DNA of 12,956 bases from DASTSN01 sp035549175 (GTDB lineage: Bacteria; Bacteroidota; Bacteroidia; Chitinophagales; Chitinophagaceae): contig DASZRL010000122.1 in the NCBI GenBank assembly GCA_035549175.1, positions 1 through 12,956 on the forward strand. The letters run 5' to 3'. Under the pieces are notes generated by a model that was not told where the DNA came from, ran no database searches, and was given only the letters and a program-made list of their open reading frames with translations. Position 1 is the first letter of the stretch. Each line of letters opens with the position of its first letter. This document shows positions 1 through 9,200 of the stretch, piece after piece. Made by a program: the position numbers and the translations under genes.

Positions 1-13
1 TGCCGGAGGAATA

Positions 14-586
14 TTATTTTCCCACCACCACCTTGGCGTGGCGGATAATTTTGTCGTTGAGATAATAGCCTTTAATCACTTCATCCATGATCTTTCCCTT
101 CTGACCGGGTGTCTGGGCCGGGATTTCCGTAATAGCTTCATGCAGGTCCGGGTTGAAATCCTGGTGCAGGGTATTCATAGCCTTCAGGCCCCGCGAAGAA
201 AGGGTATTGCGGATCTTGTTGAAAATCAGCAGGACTCCCTCCCGAACTGCGGCCAGATCCGTACTGGTTTCCAGCTGTTTCTGGGCCCGGTCGCAATCAT
301 CCAGTACATCCAGCAGGTCCGTTATCACCTCCTTGCCGGCCGTCTGGATCAGTTCCAGCCGCTCCCTCGCGGTCCTTTTGCGGAAATTGTCGAATTCGGC
401 CACCAGGCGGACGTACTTATCCTTCCACTCACCCAGTTCTTTTTCGAGCCGTTCTTTATCCTCCTTCTCAACCGGTTCGTTCAGGCGTTCGGTGCCCGGA
501 ATGTCAGAATCCGTGTTGATATCCTCGGTGACATTATTTCCATTTACTGCCTCGCCGGCTGCAGACTTTACATCTTTTTCTTTCAT
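14..586 (-). CDS. grpE: GrpE, nucleotide exchange factor for DnaK
   Basis: Cytoplasmic co-chaperone that speeds ADP release from DnaK (Hsp70) and so resets its substrate-binding cycle. The protein has 190 residues, normal for the family. Residues 1-40 are acidic and probably disordered. Residues 40-110 are charged and heptad-like, fitting the long dimerising coiled coil, and contain the family stretch EFDNFRKRTARER at 64-76. The C-terminal beta domain carries the GrpE signature: FNPDLHEAI at 144-152 and GYYLNDKIIRHAKVVVG at 173-189. The ATG at 586 is preceded by a good promoter and is the natural start. Only 13 bases remain after the stop at the window edge; in many Bacteroidota dnaJ follows grpE, but that cannot be seen here. 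The identification is very secure. Confidence 0.97.
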   Translation of the reverse strand: MKEKDVKSAAGEAVNGNNVTEDINTDSDIPGTERLNEPVEKEDKERLEKELGEWKDKYVRLVAEFDNFRKRTARERLELIQTAGKEVITDLLDVLDDCDRAQKQLETSTDLAAVREGVLLIFNKIRNTLSSRGLKAMNTLHQDFNPDLHEAITEIPAQTPGQKGKIMDEVIKGYYLNDKIIRHAKVVVGK

Positions 587-603
587 ATAATTACAAATTG
601 ACG

Positions 604-633
604 CAAAGGTAGGATTGTCAATAATTTTGCCAA
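604..633 (-). promoter_or_regulatory. grpE promoter, Bacteroidota -33/-7 type
   Basis: Read on the minus strand, TTG (633-631) is followed by a 19-base spacer and TACCTTTG (611-604). This matches the Bacteroidota primary sigma consensus TTG-N19-TAnnTTTG in every fixed position. It predicts a transcript starting around 597-600 with an untranslated leader of roughly 11-14 bases before the ATG at 586. I see no inverted repeat of the CIRCE type next to it. Confidence 0.8.
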
Positions 634-709
634 TCGGCCGGGTAGGCCAAATTGTCCTTGTATCACCCTGCCGGACCGCCAGGGAGGGAAGGACGGAACC
701 CCAGGGGGC

Positions 710-728
710 ATATATATATTATATATAT
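710..728. repeat. Alternating AT inverted repeat
   Basis: Nine alternating A/T bases mirror nine others around one central T (719), giving a 19-base palindrome directly after a GC-rich stretch. It could extrude as a small cruciform or act as an easily melted element. No run of T follows that would make it an intrinsic terminator. Its function is unknown. Confidence 0.6.
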
Positions 729-794
729 AAGCTATTTCTTACCCGGCCTCAGGTAGCCTGAAAATCACCCAGCCAGGGTTTTCCCATGCTCAAA

Positions 795-811
795 TGTGTA
801 ATTTTTACACA
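795..811. promoter_or_regulatory. Perfect inverted repeat, possible operator
   Basis: TGTGTAA (795-801), three T bases, then TTACACA (805-811) form a perfect 7-base dyad of 17 bases. This is the size and symmetry expected for a dimeric repressor or activator site. It lies about 160 bases above the grpE promoter and about 370 bases before the SusC gene. I do not match it to a named regulator. The arms are AT-rich, so chance occurrence is possible. Confidence 0.4.
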
Positions 812-1119
812 ATAGTAGTAGAAAATTCGACCGATTATCCGGGAGGTTTTTCAGCGTGGCTGGTAATACCTGGAGACCCTGGCAGGACCCCAGACGAGAT
901 GGCCGGATGCGGGAATTTCCAGGAGCGGAGTATGCTCGGACGGATCAACAACCCATTGGAAAAATAGTCATATATCAAGGCAGCAATTTCAAGGCGTTCC
1001 TTGTCTGAATGGCTGCATGAACCTTTTCTGAAATTTGCCGAGCGGTCAGGAAGGTTATCCGTTAAAATATTTTCCGAGAAAGAACCTAGCTAACGATCAT
1101 TAGTATCTGATATTTTTTT

Positions 1120-1189
1120 TACGCTTGTTTGATTTATTTTAATAAACTAAAAAAAATTGATGTTGAATCGTAATTAATTGTTAAATTAG
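1120..1189 (+). promoter_or_regulatory. Possible promoter(s) of the SusC/SusD genes
   Basis: Two imperfect matches to the -7 box TAnnTTTG lie in the AT-rich leader. TAAATTAG (1182-1189) has a TTG 22 bases upstream (1157-1159) and would give a leader of about 30 bases. TACGCTTG (1120-1127) has no good -33 partner and would give a leader of about 90 bases. Each misses one fixed base, so the choice is open. No Shine-Dalgarno sequence precedes the ATG at 1228; the leader is A-rich, as is usual in this phylum. Confidence 0.3.
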
Positions 1190-1227
1190 TTCGCTATTCA
1201 TTAACACCCCTTAAAAATCTAAGAATT

Positions 1228-4200
1228 ATGCTTGCCAAACTGACTGCCAGAAGGTATGTTTTTACCTTAGTCACACTATTTCTCACTACACTAGCATTTG
1301 CTCAGAAGCAGGTTACGGGTAAAATCAGCAACAGCGCGGATAAACAACCGATTGCTGGGGCTACCGTGGCTGTGAAAGGCACCAACATCGCCACCCAGAC
1401 GAACATTGACGGTGTGTTCACCCTGACGGTTCCCGCAGGAAGAAATACACTGGTCGTTTCGTCCGTCGGTTACAAGACGGTAGAAATGCCGGTCGGCTCC
1501 GAATCCACGATGAACATTTCGATGGACGTGGCTACCAGCAACCTGGACGAAGTAATCGTCACAGGGTATACGACACAGAAGGTCAAGGAAGTTACCGGAT
1601 CTGTGGCCATTGTAAAGCCCAAGGATCTGACAGCGGTTCCCGCCGGCCAGACCGAGGAAATGCTGCAGGGCCGCGTGGCAGGCTTGAACGTTATCAACAC
1701 GGGTCAGCCCGGCCAGGGTGCCCAGATATCCCTGCAGGGTTACGGCAACTTCGGGGATACCAAGCCGCTTTACATCATCGACGGGGTACAGGGGGATATC
1801 AATACCCTGAACCCGAGCGACATTGAGTCTGTTCAGGTTCTGAAGGACGCCGGTTCCGCTGCGATTTATGGGGTACGCGGTGCCAACGGCGTTATCGTTA
1901 TCACCACCAAGCGTGGTAAGGCAGGCAAGCCGGTTATCACTTACGATTCTTATGTCGGCACCCAGCGCCCGCTGAAGGATGGCTGGGGTCTTCTGGATAC
2001 CAAGGGTCGTGCAGCCCTGTATGACTTGGCCGTTCAGAACACACCGGGTGCTTCCCACAACAACCCGCAATACGGTCCCGGTCCCACGTACACCTTACCT
2101 TATTATATTATCGCGGGTAACAAATACGGTGTAACCGATCCGAACGATCCGGCAGCCGACCTCAGCAAGTACAATAATAACTACGGGGCCGGTCCGATCT
2201 ATATCATCACCAAGGCCAACCAGCAGGGAACCGACTGGTTCCATGAGCTGTTCAAGCCGGCCTTCCAGACCAACCACACCCTGACGGCTTCCGGCGGTAG
2301 CGACAAGAGCCGGTACCTGTTCTCCCTGGGCTACCTGGATCAGAACGGTACCTTCCTGGGAACCTATCTGAAGCGTTATACCGGCCGGATGAACATGGAG
2401 TTCAATGTGAAAAAGAATATCCGCGTTGGGGAGAATCTTTCCGTGGCTTACCGGGACAACCCCAAAACCGGGATCCTCGGTGAAACCAACATCGGGATGA
2501 CCTACCGTGAGCAGCCGATTATCCCTGTCTATGATGAGGGTGGCGGATTCGCAGGTAGCCGTGCCCAGGGCCTGGGTAACGCCCAGAACCCGGTGGCCAA
2601 TGCCCTGCGAGCCAAGGATAACAAAGGGTATGACATCCAGGTTTTCGGAAACGTTTACGCAGAAGTGGACTTCCTGAAGTATTTCACGGCACGGACCAGC
2701 TTCGGCGGAACCCTGGATAACTACTACTATTATAACTTCGGTTACCACCAGTATGAAAACGCCGAAAACAACGGAGCGAACAGTTTCGCCGAAACCGGTG
2801 GTTTCAGCCGCAATTACACCTTCACCAATACCATCCAGTTCAACAAGGTGATTGCTAATGACCACTCCGTGAAAGTGGTGGTCGGTACCGAAGCCCTCGA
2901 CGCCTCCAACCGCGAAGTAGGTGGCAGCCGGATCAACCTGTTCCTGGATGATCCCAACTACCGCTTCCTGTCCAATGGATCACCCACCGGGCAGTCCAAC
3001 TACAGTTTCGGTGGTACCTCCAGCCTGTTCTCCTATATCGGACGACTGGATTATGGCTACCGCGACAAATACCTGTTTAACGCGACCTTCCGCCGGGATG
3101 GATCCTCTGTCTTCGGTCCGAACAGCCGCTATGGTAACTTCCCCGCCTTCAGTGCCGCCTGGCGCGTAACGGAAGAAGAATTTGCCAAAGGCATCTCCTG
3201 GCTGACCGACCTGAAGATCCGCGGCAGCTGGGGTAAACTCGGTTTCGCCGGCAACGTGAACCCGCTCAACCAATTCACCCTGTTCGGTTCCGATCCCAGC
3301 CTTTCTTATTATGATATCGGCGGAACCAGCACCAGTACCGTACAAGGTTTCTATGCATCCCGGATCGGTAACCCGTATACCGGCTGGCAGCGTGACCAGA
3401 AGACGGACGTTGGTCTGGACGCTATTTTGTGGAACGGACGGTTGACGATTTCAGCTGACTATTATAAGAAGAAGTCCAACGGTCTGCTGTTCTCCCTGGC
3501 CCTGCCCGCCATTCTCGGTGGTGCCGCTCCTCCGGTTGTTAACGTAGGGGATATGGAAAACCACGGGGTGGAAGTCCTGCTGGGATCCCATGGCAATATC
3601 GCCAAGGACTGGAAGTATGACGTGAGCGCAGCGATCACGACTTATAAGAACAATATCCTGAGCATACCGGGTCTTCCTTATTTCGATGACGCAGGGCTTC
3701 GTAACGGTAACGCCGTACGCAACCAGGTTGGCCACCCGATTTCCTCCTTCTTCGGATACAAGGTGATCGGCCTGTTCCAGGATGCTTCGGATGTATCCAA
3801 GTCGCCTACCCAGGCTGATGCAGCCCCCGGTCGGTTCAAGTATGCGGATGTCAACGGGGATGGCCAGATCACGGCCGACGACCGCACCTTCATCGGTAAC
3901 CCGAACCCGAAGATGTCCCTGGGTCTGAATATCGGCATCACCTACAAGAATTTTGACTTCTCGACCTTCATGTATGGTACGTTTGGCAATGATGTGTACA
4001 ATTACACTAAGTACTGGATTGACTTCTACCAGGGCTTCGAGGGTAACAAGAGCGTTCGCGCGCTGAACGACTCCTGGACCTCCAGCCGGGGTGGTAACAA
4101 AGTGCCCATCCAGGAATTCACATCCAACTTCAGTTCGGACGCTGTGGTTAACTCCTATTACGTGGAGAAGGGTTCTTATTTCCGCAACAAGACGATCCAG

Positions 4201-4410
4201 CTGGGTTATTCCCTGCCCCGGTCTATCATCCAGAAGGCCGGTATCGACAGGCTGCGGATCTATGTGCAGGCTACCAACCTGTTCACTTTCACGAAGTATG
4301 ACGGCCTGGATCCTGAAGTACAGGGTTACAGCTCCGCCTTCGGTGTGGACTATGGTACCTATCCCGCCAACCAGAAGCAATATTTGGTGGGTTTAAACGT
4401 AACTTTCTAA
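1228..4410 (+). CDS. SusC/RagA-family TonB-dependent outer-membrane transporter
   Basis: Outer-membrane barrel that imports a bulky ligand using TonB/proton-motive energy, working with the SusD-like lipoprotein encoded next. It has 1060 residues, typical of the family. Residues 1-25 are a signal peptide (hydrophobic core, cut after AFA). Residues 28-100 form a carboxypeptidase-regulatory-like beta-sandwich (GKISN...PIAGATVAVKGT...DGVFTLTVPAG). DEVIVTGY at 107-114 leads into the plug. The SusC signature region at 200-230 is intact, including SVQVLKDAGSAAIYG and GANGVIVITTKRG. The rest is the 22-strand barrel, ending in aromatic F1060 as expected for BAM recognition. A D-x-N-x-D-G loop at 874-885 is probably a calcium site, as is common in SusC proteins. 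There is no N-terminal STN domain, so direct sigma/anti-sigma signalling is unlikely. Substrate not predictable from sequence. Confidence 0.96.
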   Translation: MLAKLTARRYVFTLVTLFLTTLAFAQKQVTGKISNSADKQPIAGATVAVKGTNIATQTNIDGVFTLTVPAGRNTLVVSSVGYKTVEMPVGSESTMNISMDVATSNLDEVIVTGYTTQKVKEVTGSVAIVKPKDLTAVPAGQTEEMLQGRVAGLNVINTGQPGQGAQISLQGYGNFGDTKPLYIIDGVQGDINTLNPSDIESVQVLKDAGSAAIYGVRGANGVIVITTKRGKAGKPVITYDSYVGTQRPLKDGWGLLDTKGRAALYDLAVQNTPGASHNNPQYGPGPTYTLPYYIIAGNKYGVTDPNDPAADLSKYNNNYGAGPIYIITKANQQGTDWFHELFKPAFQTNHTLTASGGSDKSRYLFSLGYLDQNGTFLGTYLKRYTGRMNMEFNVKKNIRVGENLSVAYRDNPKTGILGETNIGMTYREQPIIPVYDEGGGFAGSRAQGLGNAQNPVANALRAKDNKGYDIQVFGNVYAEVDFLKYFTARTSFGGTLDNYYYYNFGYHQYENAENNGANSFAETGGFSRNYTFTNTIQFNKVIANDHSVKVVVGTEALDASNREVGGSRINLFLDDPNYRFLSNGSPTGQSNYSFGGTSSLFSYIGRLDYGYRDKYLFNATFRRDGSSVFGPNSRYGNFPAFSAAWRVTEEEFAKGISWLTDLKIRGSWGKLGFAGNVNPLNQFTLFGSDPSLSYYDIGGTSTSTVQGFYASRIGNPYTGWQRDQKTDVGLDAILWNGRLTISADYYKKKSNGLLFSLALPAILGGAAPPVVNVGDMENHGVEVLLGSHGNIAKDWKYDVSAAITTYKNNILSIPGLPYFDDAGLRNGNAVRNQVGHPISSFFGYKVIGLFQDASDVSKSPTQADAAPGRFKYADVNGDGQITADDRTFIGNPNPKMSLGLNIGITYKNFDFSTFMYGTFGNDVYNYTKYWIDFYQGFEGNKSVRALNDSWTSSRGGNKVPIQEFTSNFSSDAVVNSYYVEKGSYFRNKTIQLGYSLPRSIIQKAGIDRLRIYVQATNLFTFTKYDGLDPEVQGYSSAFGVDYGTYPANQKQYLVGLNVTF

Positions 4411-4454
4411 GTGTAACAGGTGTTATTTAAACTACTACAAAAAAATTCTTGAAT

Positions 4455-6197
4455 ATGAAATCGCTAAAATTCTTATTTCTCGCTACGGCAATTGCCATGG
4501 TTGCGTATGCGTGTAAGAAGAGCTTTCTGGACAAGCCGGCCCTCGGGCAGCTTGACCCTTCGGCTCTGGCCAACAAGAACGGTGTAAACGGGCTGCTGAT
4601 CGGCGCTTATTCCCTGCTGGATGGCTACGGCGGGGCCGGCGGCGGCTTTGGAACGGCTGCTTCCAACTGGGTGTACGGCAGCATAGCCGGTACAGAAGCC
4701 CACAAGGGATCCAGTGTGGGTGACCAGCCGGATATTGTTCCGATTGAGACTTTTAAACCCACGTCCACCAACTCCTACTTCGAAGGAAAGTGGCAAATGG
4801 TGTATGATGGCGTATCCCGTTGCAATGACGTAATCCGTACCGCAGCCCTGGCAACGGATATTTCCGCCAACGATCTCAACGAGATCCTGGCTGAAGCCCG
4901 CGGTCTTCGCGCCTGGTATCACTTCGAGGCCAAAAAGTTGTGGAACAACATACCTTTTGTGGATGAAACCGTCACGTATGGGGCCAATAACTATTTTGTT
5001 TCCAATACGACGGATGCGTATCCCAAGATCGAAGCCGACCTGCAGTTTGCCGTGGCCAACCTGCCGACCAGCCAGTCCGCTCCCGGTCGCCTGAACAAGT
5101 ATTCGGCTGAAGCCATCCTGGCCAAGGTCTACATGTTCGAGCATAAGTACAGTGATGCCCAGCCCCTGCTGAATGATATCATCGGCAGCGGTAAGTATTC
5201 GCTGCAGGATCAGTTCCACAAGAACTTTGACATCATCAACAAGAACAGCACCGAGTCTATCTTCGCCGCCCAGTCTTCAGTCAATGACGGAGCCAATGGG
5301 AATAATGGTAACTGGGGTGATGTGCTGAACTTCCCCTATGGCGGTTCTCCCGGTACCTGCTGCGGATTCTTCCAGCCCTCCCAGTACCTGGTCAACCACT
5401 TTAAGACGGATGCCAATGGTCTGCCCCTGCTGGATAATTTCTCGGCTACGGATGTAACCAATGACCAGGGTCTGCTTTCCAGCCAGCCTTTCACGCCCTA
5501 TGCCGGAACGCTGGATCCCCGGCTGGACTGGACCGTAGGTCGCCGTGGCATTCCTTACCTGGATTGGGGTATTAACCCGGGTAACGACTGGATCCGCGCC
5601 CAGAGCGACGGTGGTCCGTATTCTCCGCTGAAGAACGTCTACCCGAACGCCCTGCTGGGTAAACTGACCGATGCTTCCTTCTGGTCCAGCGGCGTTACCG
5701 CCAACAACGTGAACCTGATCCGCTATGCTGACGTACTGCTGTGGGCTGCGGAGGTCGAAACGGAGATCGGAAGCCTGTCCAAGGCAGAAGATTATGTGAA
5801 TCAGATACGGACCCGTGCCGCCAACCCGGCAGGATTCGTACACACATATACCGATCCTTCCAACCCGCAGGGTGGGTTTACCAATACGCCGGCCGCCAAT
5901 TACAAGGTCAGCCCCTATCCGGCTGGATACTTCTCCACCCAGGATATCGCCCGCAAATGCATCCGGTTCGAGCGTATGCTGGAACTGGGCATGGAAGGTC
6001 ACCGGTTCTTCGACCTGGTACGCTGGGGTATTGCCGCCCAGGAAATCAATGCCTATTTCCCGCTGGAAATCGCCAGCCTGCATATTGGTTACCTGACCGG
6101 CGCCACCTTCACCGCCAACAAGAACGAATACTACCCGATTCCCCAGACGGAAATCGACAAGAGCAACGGAGCCCTGGTCCAGAATCCCGGGTACTGA
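4455..6197 (+). CDS. SusD/RagB-family substrate-binding lipoprotein
   Basis: Surface lipoprotein that closes over the SusC barrel as a lid and captures the ligand. From the ATG at 4455 it has 580 residues. A TTG at 4449 would add two residues, but the ATG gives a normal lipoprotein signal (MKSLKF, hydrophobic core, AYAC with Cys20 as the lipidated residue). The N-terminal helical part contains the SusD region KWQMVYDGVSRCNDVI (112-127) and RGLRAWYHFEAKKLW (149-163). The C-terminal signature includes LIRYADVLLWAAE (421-433), RFERMLELGMEGHRFFDLVRW (504-524) and YYPIPQTEIDKSNGALVQNPGY (559-580). A CC pair at 302-303 lies in a loop near the likely ligand face. It starts 44 bases after the SusC stop, so the two should be cotranscribed. 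A strong terminator follows. The specific substrate is unknown. Confidence 0.95.
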   Translation: MKSLKFLFLATAIAMVAYACKKSFLDKPALGQLDPSALANKNGVNGLLIGAYSLLDGYGGAGGGFGTAASNWVYGSIAGTEAHKGSSVGDQPDIVPIETFKPTSTNSYFEGKWQMVYDGVSRCNDVIRTAALATDISANDLNEILAEARGLRAWYHFEAKKLWNNIPFVDETVTYGANNYFVSNTTDAYPKIEADLQFAVANLPTSQSAPGRLNKYSAEAILAKVYMFEHKYSDAQPLLNDIIGSGKYSLQDQFHKNFDIINKNSTESIFAAQSSVNDGANGNNGNWGDVLNFPYGGSPGTCCGFFQPSQYLVNHFKTDANGLPLLDNFSATDVTNDQGLLSSQPFTPYAGTLDPRLDWTVGRRGIPYLDWGINPGNDWIRAQSDGGPYSPLKNVYPNALLGKLTDASFWSSGVTANNVNLIRYADVLLWAAEVETEIGSLSKAEDYVNQIRTRAANPAGFVHTYTDPSNPQGGFTNTPAANYKVSPYPAGYFSTQDIARKCIRFERMLELGMEGHRFFDLVRWGIAAQEINAYFPLEIASLHIGYLTGATFTANKNEYYPIPQTEIDKSNGALVQNPGY

Positions 6198-6220
6198 TCA
6201 CCGATTGCGATCTTATAACT

Positions 6221-6255
6221 AAAAAAGAGGCAGCCTGAGCTGCCTCTTTTTTTTT
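6221..6255 (+). terminator. Intrinsic terminator after the SusD gene
   Basis: The stem GAGGCAGC / GCTGCCTC with loop CTGA is flanked by six A bases on the left and nine T bases on the right. The base-paired stem can therefore reach 14 pairs, followed by a U-tract. It lies 24 bases after the SusD stop. The A-tract makes it potentially bidirectional. It should end or strongly reduce transcription before the VCBS gene. Confidence 0.9.
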
Positions 6256-6262
6256 ATCTTTA
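6255..6262 (+). promoter_or_regulatory. Possible -7 box for the VCBS-haloperoxidase pair
   Basis: TATCTTTA matches the Bacteroidota -7 box TAnnTTTG in all fixed positions but the last. It begins on the final T of the terminator and lies 18 bases before the ATG at 6281. The matching -33 position would fall inside the terminator stem, where I see no TTG. The call is therefore weak; read-through from the SusC/SusD unit is the alternative. Confidence 0.3.
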
Positions 6263-6280
6263 GAATGAAACTTACCTGGA

Positions 6281-9200
6281 ATGCGTCGTGCTCTGATATC
6301 TTGCATGGCCCTTTGTGCCGTGTCCCTGCTGGTCTCCTGTGGCCGATGCAAAACCTTGTTCCAGCTTCTACCCTCCAGCCAGACTCATATTGATTTTGAT
6401 AACCGGATCGTGGAATCGGATTCCATTAACATCCTCGATGTCGCCAATCTGTATAACGGGGGAGGTGTGGGTATCGCAGATTTCAACCGGGACGGCCTAC
6501 CTGATATTTATTTTGCCGGCAACCTGGTACCCGGCAAACTGTATCTCAACCAGGGTAAACTCGCCTTCCGGGACGTCACCGGCGAGGCCGGGGTGTCGGG
6601 GGAGGGCCGGTTTTGTCGAGGGGTGGCTGTGGTGGACATCAATGCGGACGGGTGGCCCGATTTATATATCAGCACCACGGTGCGGGATAATCCGGCTCAA
6701 CGCAGAAACCTCCTTTATATCAACCAGGGTGCGGGCAAAGACGGCGTACCGCGGTTCCGGGAGATGGCGCATGAATACGGGCTGGATGATAGCACGTATT
6801 CCACGCAGGCTGTCTTCTTTGATTACGACAACGACGGGGACCTGGACTGCTATGTCCTCGTCTATGAGATCCCCCGGGGTCTCTATCCCAACACCTTCGG
6901 GCCCATTCACCGGGACGGTTCTTTTCCCAGCACCGGGCGCCTGTACCGCAATGACTGGAATGATTCCCTGAAGCATCCCGTCTTTACCAATGTGACCCGC
7001 CAGGCCGGCCTGCTGACGGAAGGTTACGGGAATGCGGTGGCGATCACTGATATCAACCTGGACGGCTGGAAGGACATCCTGGTATCCAACGACTACCTCA
7101 CCAATGACCTGCTGTATATCAATAACGGCGACGGAACTTTCACCGATCGGATGAGTGCGTATTTCAAACACACCTCTGCCAATGCCATGGGCAATGACCT
7201 GGCCGATATCAATAATGACGGAAGGATGGACCTGTTGGAACTGGAGATGGATCCGGAAGATAATTACCGCAAGAAAATGATGTTGGGCCCCATGAGCTAC
7301 CAGACCTACCAGAATTTCGATTTCTGGGGGTATGCCTACCAGTACACCCGCAACACCCTTCAGCTGAACCAGGGACCCCGGGTGCTGGGCGGTGATACCA
7401 CCGGCCCGCCCGTCTTCAGCGATATCAGCTTCTACAGCGGCATCGAAGCCACCGATTGGAGCTGGTCGCCCCTGGTCGTGGACTTCGACAACGACGGCTA
7501 CCGCGATATCCTGATCACCAATGGATTTCCCAAGGACATCACGGACCATGACTTTGTCAGCTTCCGGGACCAGGCCTACCTGGTGGCCTCCAAAAAGCAA
7601 ATGCTCCGGCAGATCCCGGAAGTGAAGCTCGCCAATTACGGATTCCGCAATAACGGCGACCTGACTTTTTCCAACCGGACCCGGGAATGGGGCCTGGGGA
7701 CACCTTCTTTTTCCAGCGGGGCTGCCTACGCCGACCTGGATAACGACGGGGACCTGGATGTAGTGATCAATAATACCAATGACAAAGCCTTTGTGTATGA
7801 AAATACCCAGCGCGCGGATTCAGCCGCCTGGCACCATTACCTCGCCGTGCGTTTTCAGGGTACGGGGCAAAACCGGGACGGACTGGGCGCCTGGGTTCAG
7901 CTGTATTATGATCACGGAAAGACCCAGGTATTTGAGAACTATCCCTACCGGGGCTATCTGTCTTCCATAGGGCCGGGCGCCCATTTCGGGCTGGGCCGCG
8001 TGGACCGGCTGGATTCCGTCGTAGTCCGCTGGCCGGACGGCCGTTGCCAGGCCCTGCAAGGGGTTAAAGCGGACCAGGTACTTACCCTGCGCCAGGCGGA
8101 TGCAGACAGAACCTATTCCTGGCCCCGGGCTGGGCTGAACCGTTCCGGATGGTTCCGGGATGTCACGGATTCCATCGGTTTGCAGGTAACCCAGCCGGAA
8201 AGGGACTTCATCGACTTCAATATTCAGAAACTGCTCCCCCACAAATTTTCTGAATTCGGCCCGGGCCTGGCTGTGGGCGACCTCAACGGGGACGGCAGGG
8301 ACGATGCGGTGATCGGCGGTTCGGTTGGATACTCAGCCCGCTTGCTGCTTCAGCGGCCCGGAGGAGGCTTTCAGCTGAAGGATTTGCTGGCCGATTCCCT
8401 GCGTAGGCGGGGACACTGGGAAAACGAAGGGCTGCTTCTTTTTGATGCCGATGGTGATGGAGATCTTGACTTGTATGTGGCCAACGGGGGATATGAGTCG
8501 GAGCCGGGATCCAGCGATTACCAGGACCAGTTATGGGTGAACGACGGCCGGGGTAATTTCAGGCTCGATACCCTCTCCATTCCCGCCAATCACGGCAGCA
8601 AGTTCTGTGTACGGGCGGTGGATTATGACCGGGATGGCGACCTCGATCTGTTTGTGGCAGGCCGTGTGGATCCCTGGAACTATCCCAAACCGGTATCCAG
8701 TTATCTATTCAGGAACGATTCCCGCGAAGGCCGGATCCGGTTCACGGACGTGACCTCCGAAGTAGCCCCGGCCCTGGTGCGTCTGGGCCTGGTTTGCGAT
8801 GCTGTATTCAGTGACTATGATAACGACGGGTGGCCGGACCTGGTGCTGGCCGGTGAATGGATGGCGCCTACCTTCCTCCACAACGACCACGGAAAATTTA
8901 AAAACAATACGGAGGCTACCGGGCTGGCCGGGCACACAGGCTGGTGGAATACCATTGCCTGCGGGGATTTCGATAACGACGGGGACATGGATTACATCCT
9001 GGGCAATCTGGGTCAAAATTCCTTCTACCGGGCCTCTCCCCAATACCCGGTTTCCATACTCGCCAAGGATTTTGATCACAACGGCAGTTTTGATGCGTTC
9101 CCCTCCCTGTACCTGCCGGCCTCCCAGGAAGATCCGGAGAAAAAGGAATTTCCGGCCCAGCTGCGCGACGATCTCATCAAGCAGATGATCAGCCTGCGGG

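Larger units (their letters stand above)
602..1227. other. Divergent intergenic region between grpE and the SusC gene
   Basis: This 626-base stretch has no convincing gene on either strand. It holds the grpE promoter at its left end, an alternating AT palindrome (710-728), a perfect 7-base inverted repeat (795-811), a minus-strand open frame without a usual start (835-1089), and a very AT-rich final 130 bases that should contain the SusC promoter. No sigma-factor or FecR-type anti-sigma gene is present, although such genes often precede regulated SusC genes. The entry is listed so that the gap is accounted for. Confidence 0.7.

Noticed and set aside
38..601. Plus-strand open frame of 187 codons opposite grpE
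   Set aside because: It lies entirely antisense to a secure grpE gene, and its sequence shows no family resemblance.
898..966. Short plus-strand frame of 22 codons starting at an ATG in the divergent region
   Set aside because: It is too short, has no ribosome-binding or promoter context, and shows no recognisable sequence.
1291..2070. Long minus-strand frames under the SusC gene (also 2095-2865 and 3451-4380)
   Set aside because: They are antisense shadows of an intact SusC gene, with Val/Gly/Ile-rich sequence and no domains.
4449..4454. TTG start for the SusD protein two codons upstream
   Set aside because: The ATG at 4455 directly gives a normal lipoprotein signal peptide; the TTG adds only two residues.
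5741..6238. Plus-strand frame overlapping the end of the SusD gene
   Set aside because: It is a different frame inside the SusD coding sequence, rich in Arg and Pro, and runs into the terminator.
6265..6280. Alternative ATG at 6265 just before the VCBS gene
   Set aside because: It opens a different, short frame that soon stops; the ATG at 6281 gives a clear lipoprotein signal.
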